64,000 nt of DNA from Saksenaea vasiformis B4078 (taxonomy: Eukaryota; Mucoromycota; Mucoromycetes; Mucorales; Saksenaeaceae), in contig JNDT01002218.1 in the NCBI GenBank assembly GCA_000697055.1, forward strand, positions 1 to 64,000, read 5' to 3'. A program made the translations under genes and the position numbers. The notes under the pieces are model-generated. The model was not told the origin of the DNA and ran no database searches. It saw nothing but the letters and a program-made list of their open reading frames with translations. This document shows, in pieces, positions 46,368-57,606 of the stretch. Each line of letters begins with the position of its first letter. Within the stretch, counting starts at the first letter, position 1.

Positions 46368-48171
46368 GATGAGGAATTGGGGTACGTTTATAATACGATT
46401 CTGTATGAAAAGGAAAAACGATGGTCAGATGGTGCTAATGGTTAGGATGAGTTAGATGCCTTATGGGTAAACGGTTTCTTCAGCGTGCACCAGCTCCGCT
46501 AGTATTGGGTATGTATATCGATGGATGATCTTATGCAGATGGTAGCAGGTACACCGGTATTCTATTGATATCAAAAAGAAAAGGGGAAGAAAACAAACAA
46601 CTAACCACTTATAACTGGTATGCAGCCTGGCTCAGAAACTTCAAAAACCTGTAGTACTTAACCTGTGGTACTTCCAAATATAGAGCTACCGGACTCGAAT
46701 GCACTGACGTCAGCGCCCGGTGATCAAGAGCAGTGGGGGGAAATGCTTCAGGGAATATCTTGCATTAGCAACAGAGATCCTATTTCATAGCAAAGCGTTT
46801 ACGCTACCAAACCTCACAATAGCTGATGGTTGCTGAAAGCAAGAGCTGCAACACGCAATTTTATTGGCCAATTTTCCCTAATTTGCATATGATTGGCCAT
46901 TCAACTCAGTTCCAAAGCTACAAGTTTTTCAGTCAAAAAGAGCTTGCATGATGATCACAATATCAGCGCAGCTTGGTTCCACTGTAACTGCAATACGGTA
47001 AGGAACGAGCTCGCTTGAAAATTAATGTTCAAAGGTCCATAAAGTGTTGAAATGAATGAAACGTTTCATTTTACGTCAACGAAGGCACTAATTGGCGTTC
47101 TTTGCACTGAGCCACTAACTGCATCAGAGGAGGATAGTTCTGTTTTCATTCATTACGCCCAGCTATGGGTTTTAATCCGACAAAACTAGGACCATCCATG
47201 TTCCTTTGTACGTCATTGAGGCTACAGCGTCTGACCCGAGCGTCCGGTAGTGTGTAACTTAAGTTCAATAATTAAACATTGTCACACACAGACATGATGC
47301 ATCCTTTACAATAGATCATTGAGTACACTAGCAATAATGATATTAGACTCTTTACGGGAAAAGTAGACCGTATATCTCACTAATACTAGTGCTACCTTGT
47401 GCGCCATAAATAGACGAGATCGCTGTTCAATGATAACACCCAAATGCCGTCCACTCACTAATCATGAATGACTGTTTTCGGGAGTTGCTTGTCAAAGATG
47501 CATAAAATGCAGGGCATTTCTAACCAAACATTAGAGCAAATAGCAACGTTCTAGCATTCGTGGACAGCTTGAGTTCTCCTTGAAGAGTCATTGGTTAATG
47601 CTGCAGGAGACACGTGCTCTCAGAGAAACGTGAAGTACGTGTGAAAGATCCAAGCCTCTGTTGTCCTTGAGAATGGTACCATCCTACCGCAAAAAAAAAT
47701 TTAGATCTCGGCACCAGGAATTTAGGGAACACTATTCAAGGAAACGGCTAGAATCCTGCAGAAGCAGCTGCAATAACTTATTTACGGGATGAGTCTGATG
47801 AATTCAGATATCTAACCTCCAGTCTTATAGAGCAGTCAAGAGTGTTGAGGATATCATAGGTCGTGAAGCAGGTGAGGATGAGGTTAGTAAGCATCAATAA
47901 ATGAGAAATAAGAATGAAATCCATTCAGAAAAACAAAAAAGGCAGAAGATCGATGAACACCGTTCAAACGCACTAATTGATCCCGTTACCTGCAAGAGCG
48001 ATCTCCTGACAGAAGGGGCTCAGCATCGATGATAGAAAAAGAAAATCCTTTGCAAATTTGACACTCTTTTGTAACATCTTTTTAGACGTCATCTTACAAG
48101 TATGCTGTTAAAATTAATCGCTGCCTTCTTCAGACTTAAGTTGAGCATCTGCCACCATGATAATAATCTAA
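46368..48171. other. Intergenic region, no recognisable gene
   Basis: Upstream DNA of striatin and then about 1.5 kb with no frame above background on either strand. Confidence 0.45.
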
Positions 48172-48354
48172 ACAGGTACAGAAATTAACCCTGTCAAAAG
48201 AACTCTGATTGGAAAGCATGCTTCAGGAGTTTGTCAACTGTTTATGCATAACCAGGGTGGCAAAGTTTTGGAGATGAGCAATTTAAGAAGAAACGGAGAG
48301 AATAAGGAAGTGCATGAGCAAGCGTTGACACTTTGGCTAAATGGGTCTGTTTAG
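48172..48354 (+). pseudogene. Coding-like fragment of unknown family
   Basis: A 60-codon open frame with protein-like sequence (KRTLIGKHASGVCQLFMHN, EVHEQALTLWLNGSV) ending in TAG. Its EALTLW/QALTLW motif echoes the tyrosine-recombinase-like fragment at 13173-13304, but the match is too short to prove common origin. Probably a relic. Confidence 0.25.
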
Positions 48355-48421
48355 GTTGCTACCGTTTGTCTTTGTTTTCTTTTTTTATTTTGAGAAAAAA
48401 AATAACGTTTTATAGTTTTGT

Positions 48422-49327
48422 TTACATGCATGTAAATGCTACGGTTTCTTTATACGTTGCCCACCATAAACGGTACAATGGATCATATGTCTGGTTGCTA
48501 TGTCCTTCTTCTTTCATCGTCCACGGCTTATCCCCGAGTATATAGTGGATATTCTTTACCCGTGTCAGGTCCCATATATGACTATGCGCAGCAGGAAGGG
48601 TTTTAAGAGCATTATAAGTATAGGGCAGAGGCTTCCATTTCTTGAAGAAGATTTCGTTCAAAAAGTCCTGATCCGGGAATGGGTACAAGCTGAGATCCCT
48701 GGTTTGGTGCAAACGGCGCATCATTGTTCTAAAAACGGACCGTGATGGAGTAAGAACCATCAAACCGCTGTTGAAATAGTGCTTTCTAACAATGGTATCT
48801 GCAACGGGTGTATATGCGCAGCTCTCCGGCGTCCTGACAAATATATGTTAATAGTTACAACCAATGCGTCATCGAACAACTTACCAGTCTGCTGGATAGG
48901 CTTCGATGTTATGTGGATTGCACGTACATGCGTGGCATGCTGCGATCCAGTCTACGGGCAATGGGATTTCCATCAGCTCATCCATATTCTGACAAGGCAA
49001 CATGTCGGCATCCAGTAAGACCAATTTGTCAAAGTCGTCCTGATTCCACACGGCTAATTTGGTCCATGTCTCTGCGAAGCGTTCAGTAAAATACTCAATC
49101 TTCGTTGGTGGTCGGATTGCTTCGATTCTCCTGAGATGACATCCGGCACGTTGGAGCAACCGTTGGACATCCACCGATACAGCTCCCGTATGGAGAACAA
49201 GTAACGGATACTGTGTCTTGACATGTCGCAGTAATGCATGTGCTAATGCAAGAATACCTTTGACATAATGATTATCGCTTGTTAACACGATCGCCCAAGC
49301 AAAATGACCAGAGTCGGTGTTCACCAT
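48422..49327 (-). CDS. Glycosyltransferase family 8 protein
   Basis: Two exons (48885-49327, 48422-48833), 284 aa. A GT8/glycogenin-like GT-A fold is shown by AWAIVLTSDNHYVKGILALA near the start, the metal-binding DAD in LVLLDADMLP (residues 106-108), HYFNSGLMVL and the late HYILGDKPW. GT8 enzymes transfer sugar from UDP-sugars with Mn2+. No signal peptide or membrane segment is visible, so it is likely cytosolic; the acceptor is unknown. The junction codon is TGG split as TG|G with a GTAAGT donor. The length fits the short fungal GT8 group rather than glycogenin, which has a long C-terminal part. Confidence 0.9.
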
Positions 49328-49916
49328 GATAAGGATAACGAAAAAAAAAAGATTTAAGCAATAAACGAAGCAGTAATTCGCGATTTTCCTTTTTAGCCCA
49401 TCGGTTATTTAGTTGCGCCGTATTGCGCCATTCGAACAGCAATCTACATAATCGCAAAAATCGTTGTCAGCGCTTACACTCAGCCAATCTCCATGGATGC
49501 AAAATTTGCTCAATAGACAGTAGGCGGGGTTCACTACCGCAAATTATCACAACCGTTGCAAGATCCTGCAAAGGCTTTAATGTAAGCGACAAAATTCAAG
49601 ACTTTTCCAAGGTATTTCCCATAATGGGGTAAGATTAACGAGGAGGCCACTATGGCATGCTGCAGCGCAGGAAGTCGCAGCCAGAGACATTGAAGTCATT
49701 GGTGATTGACATCAATGGCGGACTACTATGTTACGTGGCATCGTGAAACTGGTCAACGACAAACTTCTACTTCTTCGGTGGTCACAGAAGAAAACATATC
49801 AGACACAGTTGGTTAACTCCATCTTATATTCCAGTGCGGATATGCTAGCAAGGCGGATACTATACTATTAGACGGATGTGATATGTAACTGGAGTGCTTT
49901 GGTAGGCTTTCTCTCT

Positions 49917-49949
<33 letters not shown>

Positions 49950-50098
49950 TTGGTAGACTATACTTGCTGTGCTTGTGCTTCCCATGAGTCCTGCATCCAA
50001 AATGACATGCATGGAGAGTAGTCGGGGGAATGGTTGTTTCCACCGGCAGGAAGGCAAGCAATGATGGACTTCTCGTGACTCCTCTTTTTTGTTCAGCC
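49328..50098. other. Divergent intergenic region with a 30-nt T tract
   Basis: Lies between the GT8 gene (-) and the Sen34 gene (+). It contains T30 at 49919-49948. A stretch near 49496 (GGATGCAAAATTTGCTCAATA) weakly resembles part of the dispersed repeat. No gene recognised. Confidence 0.5.
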
Positions 50099-50730
50099 AT
50101 GACAGATACCCAGCAGATAGTGACGATACGAATATGCGGAAATAAGCCATTGCTTTTTAGTGCAGAAGGTTTGAATGTGCATGAGGTAGCTGTTGATTGA
50201 TCTGACATGATCACCAGATGTAAAGCGATTACGTTGTGATCACCGCATTGTCGGTGCTCTCATTGGTACATTGCCTCAAAGTCCCTTACAGAATACATTC
50301 TTTGGCCTCCCTCTCCTTTTAATGCCTGAGGAAGTGTCGCTCACATTGTCAAAAAGTATGTGGAGGTTACAGGGACGTCTGGCTTAAATTTTATCTAGAC
50401 TTCGCGAAAGTGGATGGGGAATGGACGTATCCCACTACAGAACGGGAGAAGATCAGATGTCGCGTGTTTGAGTACCTTTGGTCGAACAATCTTTACGTCA
50501 CCAATGGATCAAAATTCGGAGGCGATTACCTTGCATATCCTGGCGACCCGATGTGTTTTCACAGCCTCTATATTGTCAACGCACGTGATAAAGGGCAAGA
50601 GTTGACACCTCTGGATATCATTGGCATGGGGCGTCTGGCAACAAACGTCAAAAAGACATATGTCCTTGCAGCACCAGTAGATAACGAACAGGGAGTTGAA
50701 GTATTTTCCCTAAAGTGGGCCGGATTTTAG
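50099..50730 (+). CDS. SEN34: tRNA-splicing endonuclease subunit Sen34
   Basis: Three exons (50099-50168, 50218-50355, 50399-50730), 179 aa. The N-terminal part has DVKRLRCDHRIVGALIG and FFGLPLLLMPEEV. The C-terminal nuclease domain reads VFEYLWSNNLYVTNGSKFGGD, then YPGDPMCFHS and GRLATNVKKT. This is one of the two catalytic subunits (Sen2/Sen34) of the nuclear enzyme that cuts pre-tRNA introns. The catalytic His (FHS) and Lys (NVKKT) are present, and Phe replaces the Tyr often seen before the His. The linker is very short for this family. The acceptor at 50398 is chosen because it keeps frame, though a nearby AG at 50410 would also work. The donor of intron 1 is GTTTGA. Confidence 0.88.
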
Positions 50731-51559
50731 AAATAGTAGATATTTTGTTCATTAGGAATGATTGTCAAGATTTTCTCTTTGGAATATGCGGGTGTCTTGT
50801 GACGGGGTGTGTGTAAAAAAAAAGATTAAGATTTCTGTAACAATTGTCATGAATAATCTGTCATCCGCCTGTTGCCTAAGCGGGGAGATAACCTCCGTAG
50901 GCGCACAGGGCAACCTAAGGGAGAAAGGCACATTTGCCACCACGGATAAGCTTCGGGCATCCAGTTGTAAACTATTTCTTTTCTGAAAATCTTGAAACAC
51001 AGTTTCTTTTGTTTACAAAAAACAAGTCATTTGCGGATGCCAAACTGTCGGTTCAGCAAGGGACCGTTCCGAGAAATAGCAATAACCAAAGACGGAAAGT
51101 ACCACGAGGGGACAGCACTGTTTCCTTTTTTTAAAGCTAGGGAATGAATTCCATTATAATGTATTGTATTTAATTGTGCATAATTGTTTTAGTATACTTC
51201 GGCTAAGGAGAAGGTAAGATTATGAAGTATGTACTACCAGTTTGTCGTAGGACATCATAGCAACCGTGATGGGTTATCGGAGTCATGGCGATCTCGGTGC
51301 TTTAAAGTAACTCCGCCAATGAATCACTAGAGTCAAAACCAAGGAAACCCAGGATTTCCTCTATTCCGCAAACGCGCACTTCTCATTTGCTAAACAATAG
51401 CCGAGGTTTCCACGCTTTCTTCATGTTCTACCCATTGACGCTTTTAAGCCCCCGCCATAAATACTATGGATAAATGAAAGATATGACACTTGGCCTCTCC
51501 TTTTTCTTTCCTTTTCTCTTGCACAGTTCCTTTCTTTTCGCACTTTTCTTGTTAACATA
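50731..51559. other. Intergenic region
   Basis: 3' UTR of Sen34 and the promoter of the next gene, with a CT-rich run at about 51490-51550 just before its start. No other gene seen. Confidence 0.5.
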
Positions 51560-52543
51560 ATGAAACCGCTGATAACGTTCCTTCTTGTCATGTCATTCTC
51601 TTTGACCGTCCATGCCCAACATGCCATTATTGAATGTACATGGCCATGTGCAAACCCATCCCATGTTTGTGAAATTACGGCAGAAGGTGGACAATGTCGA
51701 CCTCGCACAGGCCAACAGTGAGTTGTGTGATCCAAATGATAACCAATTTTACGAATTCATTTGCGTTCTAGATGGATTATGACCAGGCCAGGGAGAATGC
51801 CTATTTACACTGGGCCACGAGTGTATGTTACTGGACGCGAATGTCACTGTGCACCTTTTCCGTCGCTACCTATTGCTACAAACGCTACATCGCCCGTTTC
51901 CCCTTCAGAGACAGTGATTCGTTGGCCACCACAACGCGATGACCAAATATTGGACGGATCACTTGGCAACTGCGCCAGGGACTTGTACTGTGGGAGAGAT
52001 CACGTTTGCCATGAGCGATTAGCCGCTGGTGCGTCATGCGTTTCAATCAACCAATGTAGCACGGGACCTTGCATAAACGGAACATGCCAATTTGAGCATG
52101 AAGAAGACATCACTATGTCACCTCATGCTGGATCCGCATTTGCACACTACGACGAAAGTCCAGCATCGAACATAGCTCATGTGATCGCTGCCATCTTTGG
52201 GATTCTAGGCGCACTCCTCGTTGGTATTGGAATCTTTATGATGTACCGCCGTCGAAGGGCACGAAAAATGGCAACAGACACAGAAGAACAAGCGCCCTCA
52301 CCGGCGAGTGCCTCACGATCGCCACCGACATCCTCCATGAGTCGCTTTAATAAATTTGCAAACGATTTCTGTCAAGGAGACCACGACGAACAACAACAGC
52401 AGCAAGCAAGTCCTATGATGCAACAACTTCATCTTCAGTTTAAATTGCTTCAACAACAACAGATGCCTAAACGAACAACAACAGAGCCATCCTCATCGTC
52501 ATCACCACCGCCCACTCCGCCACCACCACCATACCGTCCATAG
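51560..52543 (+). CDS. Cysteine-rich single-pass membrane protein, unknown function
   Basis: Two exons (51560-51717, 51772-52543), 309 aa. A signal peptide (LITFLLVMSFSLTVHAQ) precedes an extracellular part of about 150 residues with about 16 cysteines in CxxxC-like spacing (CTWPCANPSHVC, NCARDLYCGRDHVCHERL, CSTGPCINGTC). One membrane helix follows (AAIFGILGALLVGIGIFMMY) with a positive stop RRRRARK. The cytosolic tail is Ser-rich, then poly-Gln, then poly-Pro. The layout suggests a cell-surface sensor or adhesion protein. No family was recognised and the type of Cys domain is unclear. The junction uses GTGAGT. Confidence 0.75.
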
Positions 52544-53261
52544 AATGTGCGAATAATAATTTTCTCTTCATTGTACATATGTTTCATACCTCATTTTACA
52601 TAAAAAGTATAGCCCGCCCTAATTCTTTTCCTTGTTGGGTAATGACAGGTTCTTTTGTTAGACCGATTCCTCATCATTAGAGTCGGTCTCCCAGTGACAC
52701 TAATGGATGCCGCTTTTTGAATTTATCCACAGTTGTATTGCTACAGCTGGAAGAGCTAGTTCTCAGACTGGATGTCTATGTCGCCCATTAGCCGCATTCA
52801 ATGACGAGAAACTTTTACAACATCAAATAATCGGAGACGCTCATGCGGGCTGCTTGTTCTCTCAAATGTATCTCACCGCAAAGCATTGTTCAGTATGACA
52901 GGCTCGGACCTACGGAATGCAATCCAAGCCGACGACATGCAAAGTTCATAAAGGCTTGACTACACATGCCGTACTGATATGTCAACAATAATTACGTACA
53001 GCCATGTTCTGGAATCGAGAAAAAACCGGTGGTGACAAACATATTGCACGTGTTCTTGTAGATGGAACACCTCAGCAATCCACGGTCAGGCGCGTTCTGT
53101 AAATCAAAAAAGAAAAAAAAGGAAGAAAACTAGCGTGCCCAATTATAGAGTAAATACATTGGCATTTAAATAAACATTTCCATCGATTAAATATTTTCAT
53201 ACGTCGAAGCGGTATAATTTCGTGTTGGGATGTGAAGGACTTTTGTGCAGGAAAATAGTTC
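52544..53261. other. Intergenic region
   Basis: 3' UTR of the membrane-protein gene and unrecognised DNA. The short frame at 52707-52898 has no motif. Confidence 0.45.
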
Positions 53262-53650
53262 ATTTTACTTTAATCCAAGGAATAGTCTGCGTCCGGATGA
53301 CCTGAACTTTGCATTAAGGTGCTTCAGTGATGGTTTCTCAGTATAACATCCGTTACCGCTTCCACCGCGTCAGATGCAGAGCAGACTGTCATCGTTGAGT
53401 GGCTATGTCCTTTGAGGTAAAGCAAGTTGACACCAAGTATCTTCCATTTACTAACCATAGATGAAATTTTATGCTGCTCGAATGAAGTTTTGGATCAATT
53501 GATGCAAGTAGAGTATTATTTTGTAGCCAATTTATATACTGATAGCTGCATATCTCATCCCTTCCTTAGCGTAAACCTGGCTCTTGATGGACGCAAAATT
53601 TACACGGAATCCATTCAATAAACAGTGTATTGATTCGTTCTGTAATGCGG
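53262..53650 (+). repeat. Dispersed repeat, copy 3
   Basis: Aligned in the same order as copy 1 (33300-34330): TTTAATCCAAGGAATAGTCT, GTGCTTCAGTGATGGTTTCT, then TATCTTCCATTTACTAACCA, GTATTATTTTGTAGCCAATT, CCTTAGCG, GATGGACGCA and TTCAATAAAC. It lacks the two GCAGTAAAAATG units and the GC-rich segment of copy 1. Confidence 0.7.
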
Positions 53651-53844
53651 AAAAGCTGTTGCGCCACCATCCGAGTCATGCAAGATCTGAACTTTGTTGA
53701 ATGGTCTCCGCTCCATCCAAAAAAAGAACAGCGCCAGAATAGTCTACCAACCAATGAATGGTACCCAAACATGTAATATCGCTCTTTCAATCCCAAAGAG
53801 AAAGAAAAAAATTGCTTGGATGCCTTAAGCCGTTCCTTTCCGTC
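53651..53844. promoter_or_regulatory. Upstream region of the CLC gene
   Basis: Short leader between the repeat and the CLC start. An upstream open frame exists from 53758 in the same frame as the CLC start, but the family N-terminus fits the ATG at 53845. Confidence 0.35.
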
Positions 53845-56800
53845 ATGAGTAGCCATGAACGCACATCGTCTGTACAATTAGAAGAAGAGTTGGCCGAAAT
53901 TAGACGCTATGAGGATTTTAGTACCATTGGCAGGTATCGCTTTTGGTCATCCTAGCGATGATCCCACCGAATCAGCAGCTAATTCCTGCCACGTCTTGCA
54001 GACTGGGTCAAGGATGCCATTTTGGAACGTTATCGACAATCTTCTGTCCAAACTCAAAATAAAAATGATACTTCATGGCGTGCTTGGTGGAAATTAACGT
54101 TCGAAACTACTCAGACCTGGATCGTTGTGTCCCTTGTCGGTAAGGATGATAATGATACGCTGTAAAGCAGCACGATAAGAGCTGTACCTCCATTAGGTGC
54201 TGCTATTGGTCTGAACTCAGCCCTTATTGCGATTGTAACGGACTGGCTTTCCGATATCAAACTGGGGTATTGTTCTAATGCATGGTGGCTGAATCAGAAG
54301 TTCTGTTGCTGGGAAATAGAAGGTCAAGGTCAGAAAACGAATTCTGTTTTGTGTTTTGTGTAATTCAATTATCGCCCGATAGATGGAGGCTGCGAAAACT
54401 GGGTACACTGGAGTCAGACGTTACATCTGGGTCCCGACGTGTTCTTCGTTAAATGGCTATTTTACATTGGATGGGCTGTATGTCTTGTGTCATGTAGAAT
54501 GTTGCTTTTATTTCTCATGCTTCTGGAATAGACGCTTTTTGCGTCCACGTGTGCGTATCTGGTGAAAGTCTTTGCGCCCTATGCCGCCGGATCGGGAATC
54601 TCAGAAATCAAATGTATCCTTGGTACGCTGCACAAACAGATTCACTCTACGGGTACTAATTTGCCTATTAGCCGGTTTCGTCATGAAAGGATTTTTGGGA
54701 GGTTGGACCTTGGTCATGAAAAGTGTTGGATTGGTAATGCAACGTTTATGTGTTCAACATAGTATAAACCGGACTCTGTAGACAATGGCAGTGGCATCAA
54801 ATCTCTCAATTGGAAAAGAAGGGCCGTCGGTTCATATGGCTTGCTGTGTCGGGAACGTAGTATCTCGAAGTTTCCAACGATTTAGGACAAGCAAAGGTAA
54901 AAAAAAGTTGTTGGCGTCACACACCGATCTCATCTGGAACAACGTTAGCGGAGATGCGCGAGATCCTTACTGCATCGAGTGCAGCAGGTGTCGCCGTCGC
55001 CTTTGGTTCACCCATTGGTGGTGTACTTTTTGCTCTTGAAGAGATGAGCTCTACCTTTCCGAATCGAACGATGTGGAAGAGTTTCTTTTGTGCTATGATT
55101 GCCACGATGGTGCTTCAGGTAACCATTTTTTTTTCAAAAAAAAAGTATATGGATCGGGAAATGTAATTGTATGCAGGCGATGAATCCATTCCGAACAGGC
55201 AAGCTTGTCATGTTCCAGGTTTCTTATGATCGCGATTGGCATTTTTTCGAGTACCTATTTGTTATTTTTATTGGCATATTTGGGGTAAGTTGTCAGTTGA
55301 CCAAATCATTGTTTACATAAGCTGCCAGGGTTTGTATGGAGCTGTGGTTATCAAGTACAATCTCATTGTCGCCCAGCTGCGAAAGAAGTACCTAAAAGAC
55401 TACCCGATTGCCGAAGCAGCAACCCTAGCATTCGTGACAGCATTGATTGCATACCCCAATGTATTTTTGCGAGTTGATATGACAGAAATCATGGGAATTC
55501 TCTTTCGAGAGTGCGAAGGAGCTGAGGGTGAGAATTACCATGGTCTGTGCCAGTAAGTAGCGGAGTTCACACACCATTCGCGTGATGTACAACGTTTTAC
55601 TTCGTAGAGAAAGTGAATTGAGCCGAATGGTGATTCTACTATTTGTCGCAACCGTTCTTAGAACAATGGGTACGATTGTCTCGTATGGTTGTAGGGTAAG
55701 TCCGTACTACAGTTTCCTCGGGCCGCTTTATTTATTTATTTGTTTCTTTTTTTGTAAAGGTTCCTTGTGGTATTTTTGTTCCTTCTATGGCTATTGGGGC
55801 CACATTTGGTCGCATGGTTGGCCTGCTCGTTAAGACATGGCAAACGTAAGCCTGGGATGAACGTAGTAGTATACATTATTTAACTTTTCCATAGCGCTGA
55901 TCCTGAGTTCTTCCTATTCGCATCATGTAAACCTGACGTGCCGGTAAAGATAAACTAATTGTCTTTTGGAAGGACTGGCCTAAAAAGTTGCATTAGTGTA
56001 TCACTCCGGGCACGTACGCTTTCCTTGGAGCAGCTGCAGCCTTATGGTGAGTACAAAAGGTGTCATAGGTAAAAAGCCATCTAAACCTTTGTCATCTAGT
56101 GGCGTCATGCGTATCACTGGTAATTATCAATGATAATGTAATCTATATGACAGATTACTGATATCTGTACTTGTGGCAAAAAAAGTATCGGTTGTCGTAA
56201 TCATGTTTGAGCTTACTGGACAGATTACTTACATCTTACCGACCATGGTATGTACCTATTGATGTATTATCTTCACTAAAATGCCTTAGATTGCTCTGAT
56301 GGTCACTCGTGCAGTTGGCGATTGGTTTGGTCCAGATGGAATAGCTGATCGGTATATCCGACTCAATGGCTTCCCATTCCTGGACAAAGAAGACCATGTG
56401 TTTGGTGTACCAGGTAAAAAAAAAGGCACAGTAGTGAGAACCGAAATGATATATTGAATGACATCCCGTAGTGTCCCACGTCATGCAAGAAAATATGACA
56501 GTGATGACGGCAGTTGGCATGAAGTTCGACGAAATCGGTATGATCATTGTATCGGGTTTATGAGACCTAACGAACACATGTAGACCAAATCCTGCGTAGT
56601 ACCAACTACCAAGGATTCCCTGTGGTGCAGGATCGAACTTCGATGATGTTGATCGGTTACATTGGACGATCTGAGTTAAGATATCTGATGGGTACGTTTA
56701 CTTCGAACCGCTTTTGTTCCATAGCTCACTTTCAAGAGCAGAAAAAGCGAAGGCAAAAAATAAGGCGCATGAGTCGACCGTTATACGATTCCGTGTGGAT

Positions 56801-57330
56801 AGTTATGACGATCCTGAGCTTCTTGCCAGCATCTCTGATGGAGATCATGTCATCCAAGGGTCATCAGACGTATTGGATTTTGGACCTTACGTAGATCAGG
56901 TAGGTGGTTCTGTTGATACCAAGAAAGGAATGCTAATGTCTTCTTCTTTTGCGACGTATCCTTAGACACCAATCACAGTACATCCGAAATTATACCTAGA
57001 GACTGTTATGGACATGTTTAAGCAGCTGGGGTATGTCGAATTGTGCGATTTCCCAGAAAATATTACTAACTGCACGATAGACCTCGAGTCGTCCTTCTTG
57101 AACGTCGTGGAAAGTTGGTGGGCTTAGTTACTGTCAAGGACGTCTTGAAATACATGGCACATATGGAGATGAATGGAGAGGACCCTTCTAGACGAAATAT
57201 TAGCAGTAATGGGGGAAACGAGTGCCTTGGAAGATTTTTGTCTTGGATGTCCCGGCGATCAGGACGCTTTGGCGCTTATACGCAATTAAGCAACCAAGAC
57301 GATGAGCCCCTCGAGTTGAACCATCGATGA
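53845..57330 (+). CDS. CLC-type chloride/proton antiporter (Gef1-like) with CBS pair
   Basis: Twenty-two exons, 780 aa: 53845-53929, 54002-54139, 54197-54322, 54383-54477, 54532-54622, 54672-54733, 54782-54896, 54949-55118, 55177-55284, 55329-55552, 55608-55695, 55760-55845, 55895-55943, 55997-56046, 56100-56119, 56186-56247, 56290-56413, 56472-56537, 56584-56691, 56739-56899, 56966-57030, 57081-57330. CLC motifs: GSGISE (about 168-173), GKEGP with gating Glu near residue 212, [13 protein letters not shown] with the EE proton-glutamate site near 268-269, and two C-terminal CBS domains ([11 protein letters not shown] and [16 protein letters not shown]). The two glutamates indicate a Cl-/H+ exchanger of vacuolar or Golgi type. 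Exon 15 is only 20 nt. Intron 1 appears to be GC-AG. Confidence 0.93.
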
Positions 57331-57606
57331 ATTACCCCACTTCTTTTATTCCTTCACGCCATCCTTTTGCATTTGATATAAAGTGTGTCTTGTTTCTGCA
57401 GTAATAACAGCTCATCCCAACAACAAACGCTGTATGCTGGTCTCTGAAGACCTGCTTTAGAACATCTGGTCTTGTCTCAATAATCATAATACAAGGAGCT
57501 TTATTTCGTGGTACACGAGAGAGCAAAGAATAGAAATGCGTCAAATAGTTTTTCATCTATATTGGAAGCGAGAGAGGTCATAGTGTTGAAAAGAAGAAAA
57601 ATGGTA
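57331..57606. other. Convergent intergenic region
   Basis: 3' ends of the CLC gene (+) and the lactone oxidase gene (-). No gene seen. Confidence 0.6.

Noticed and set aside
53758..53844. Upstream in-frame start of the CLC gene
   Set aside because: The added residues are not CLC-like, and the conserved N-terminus begins at the ATG at 53845.
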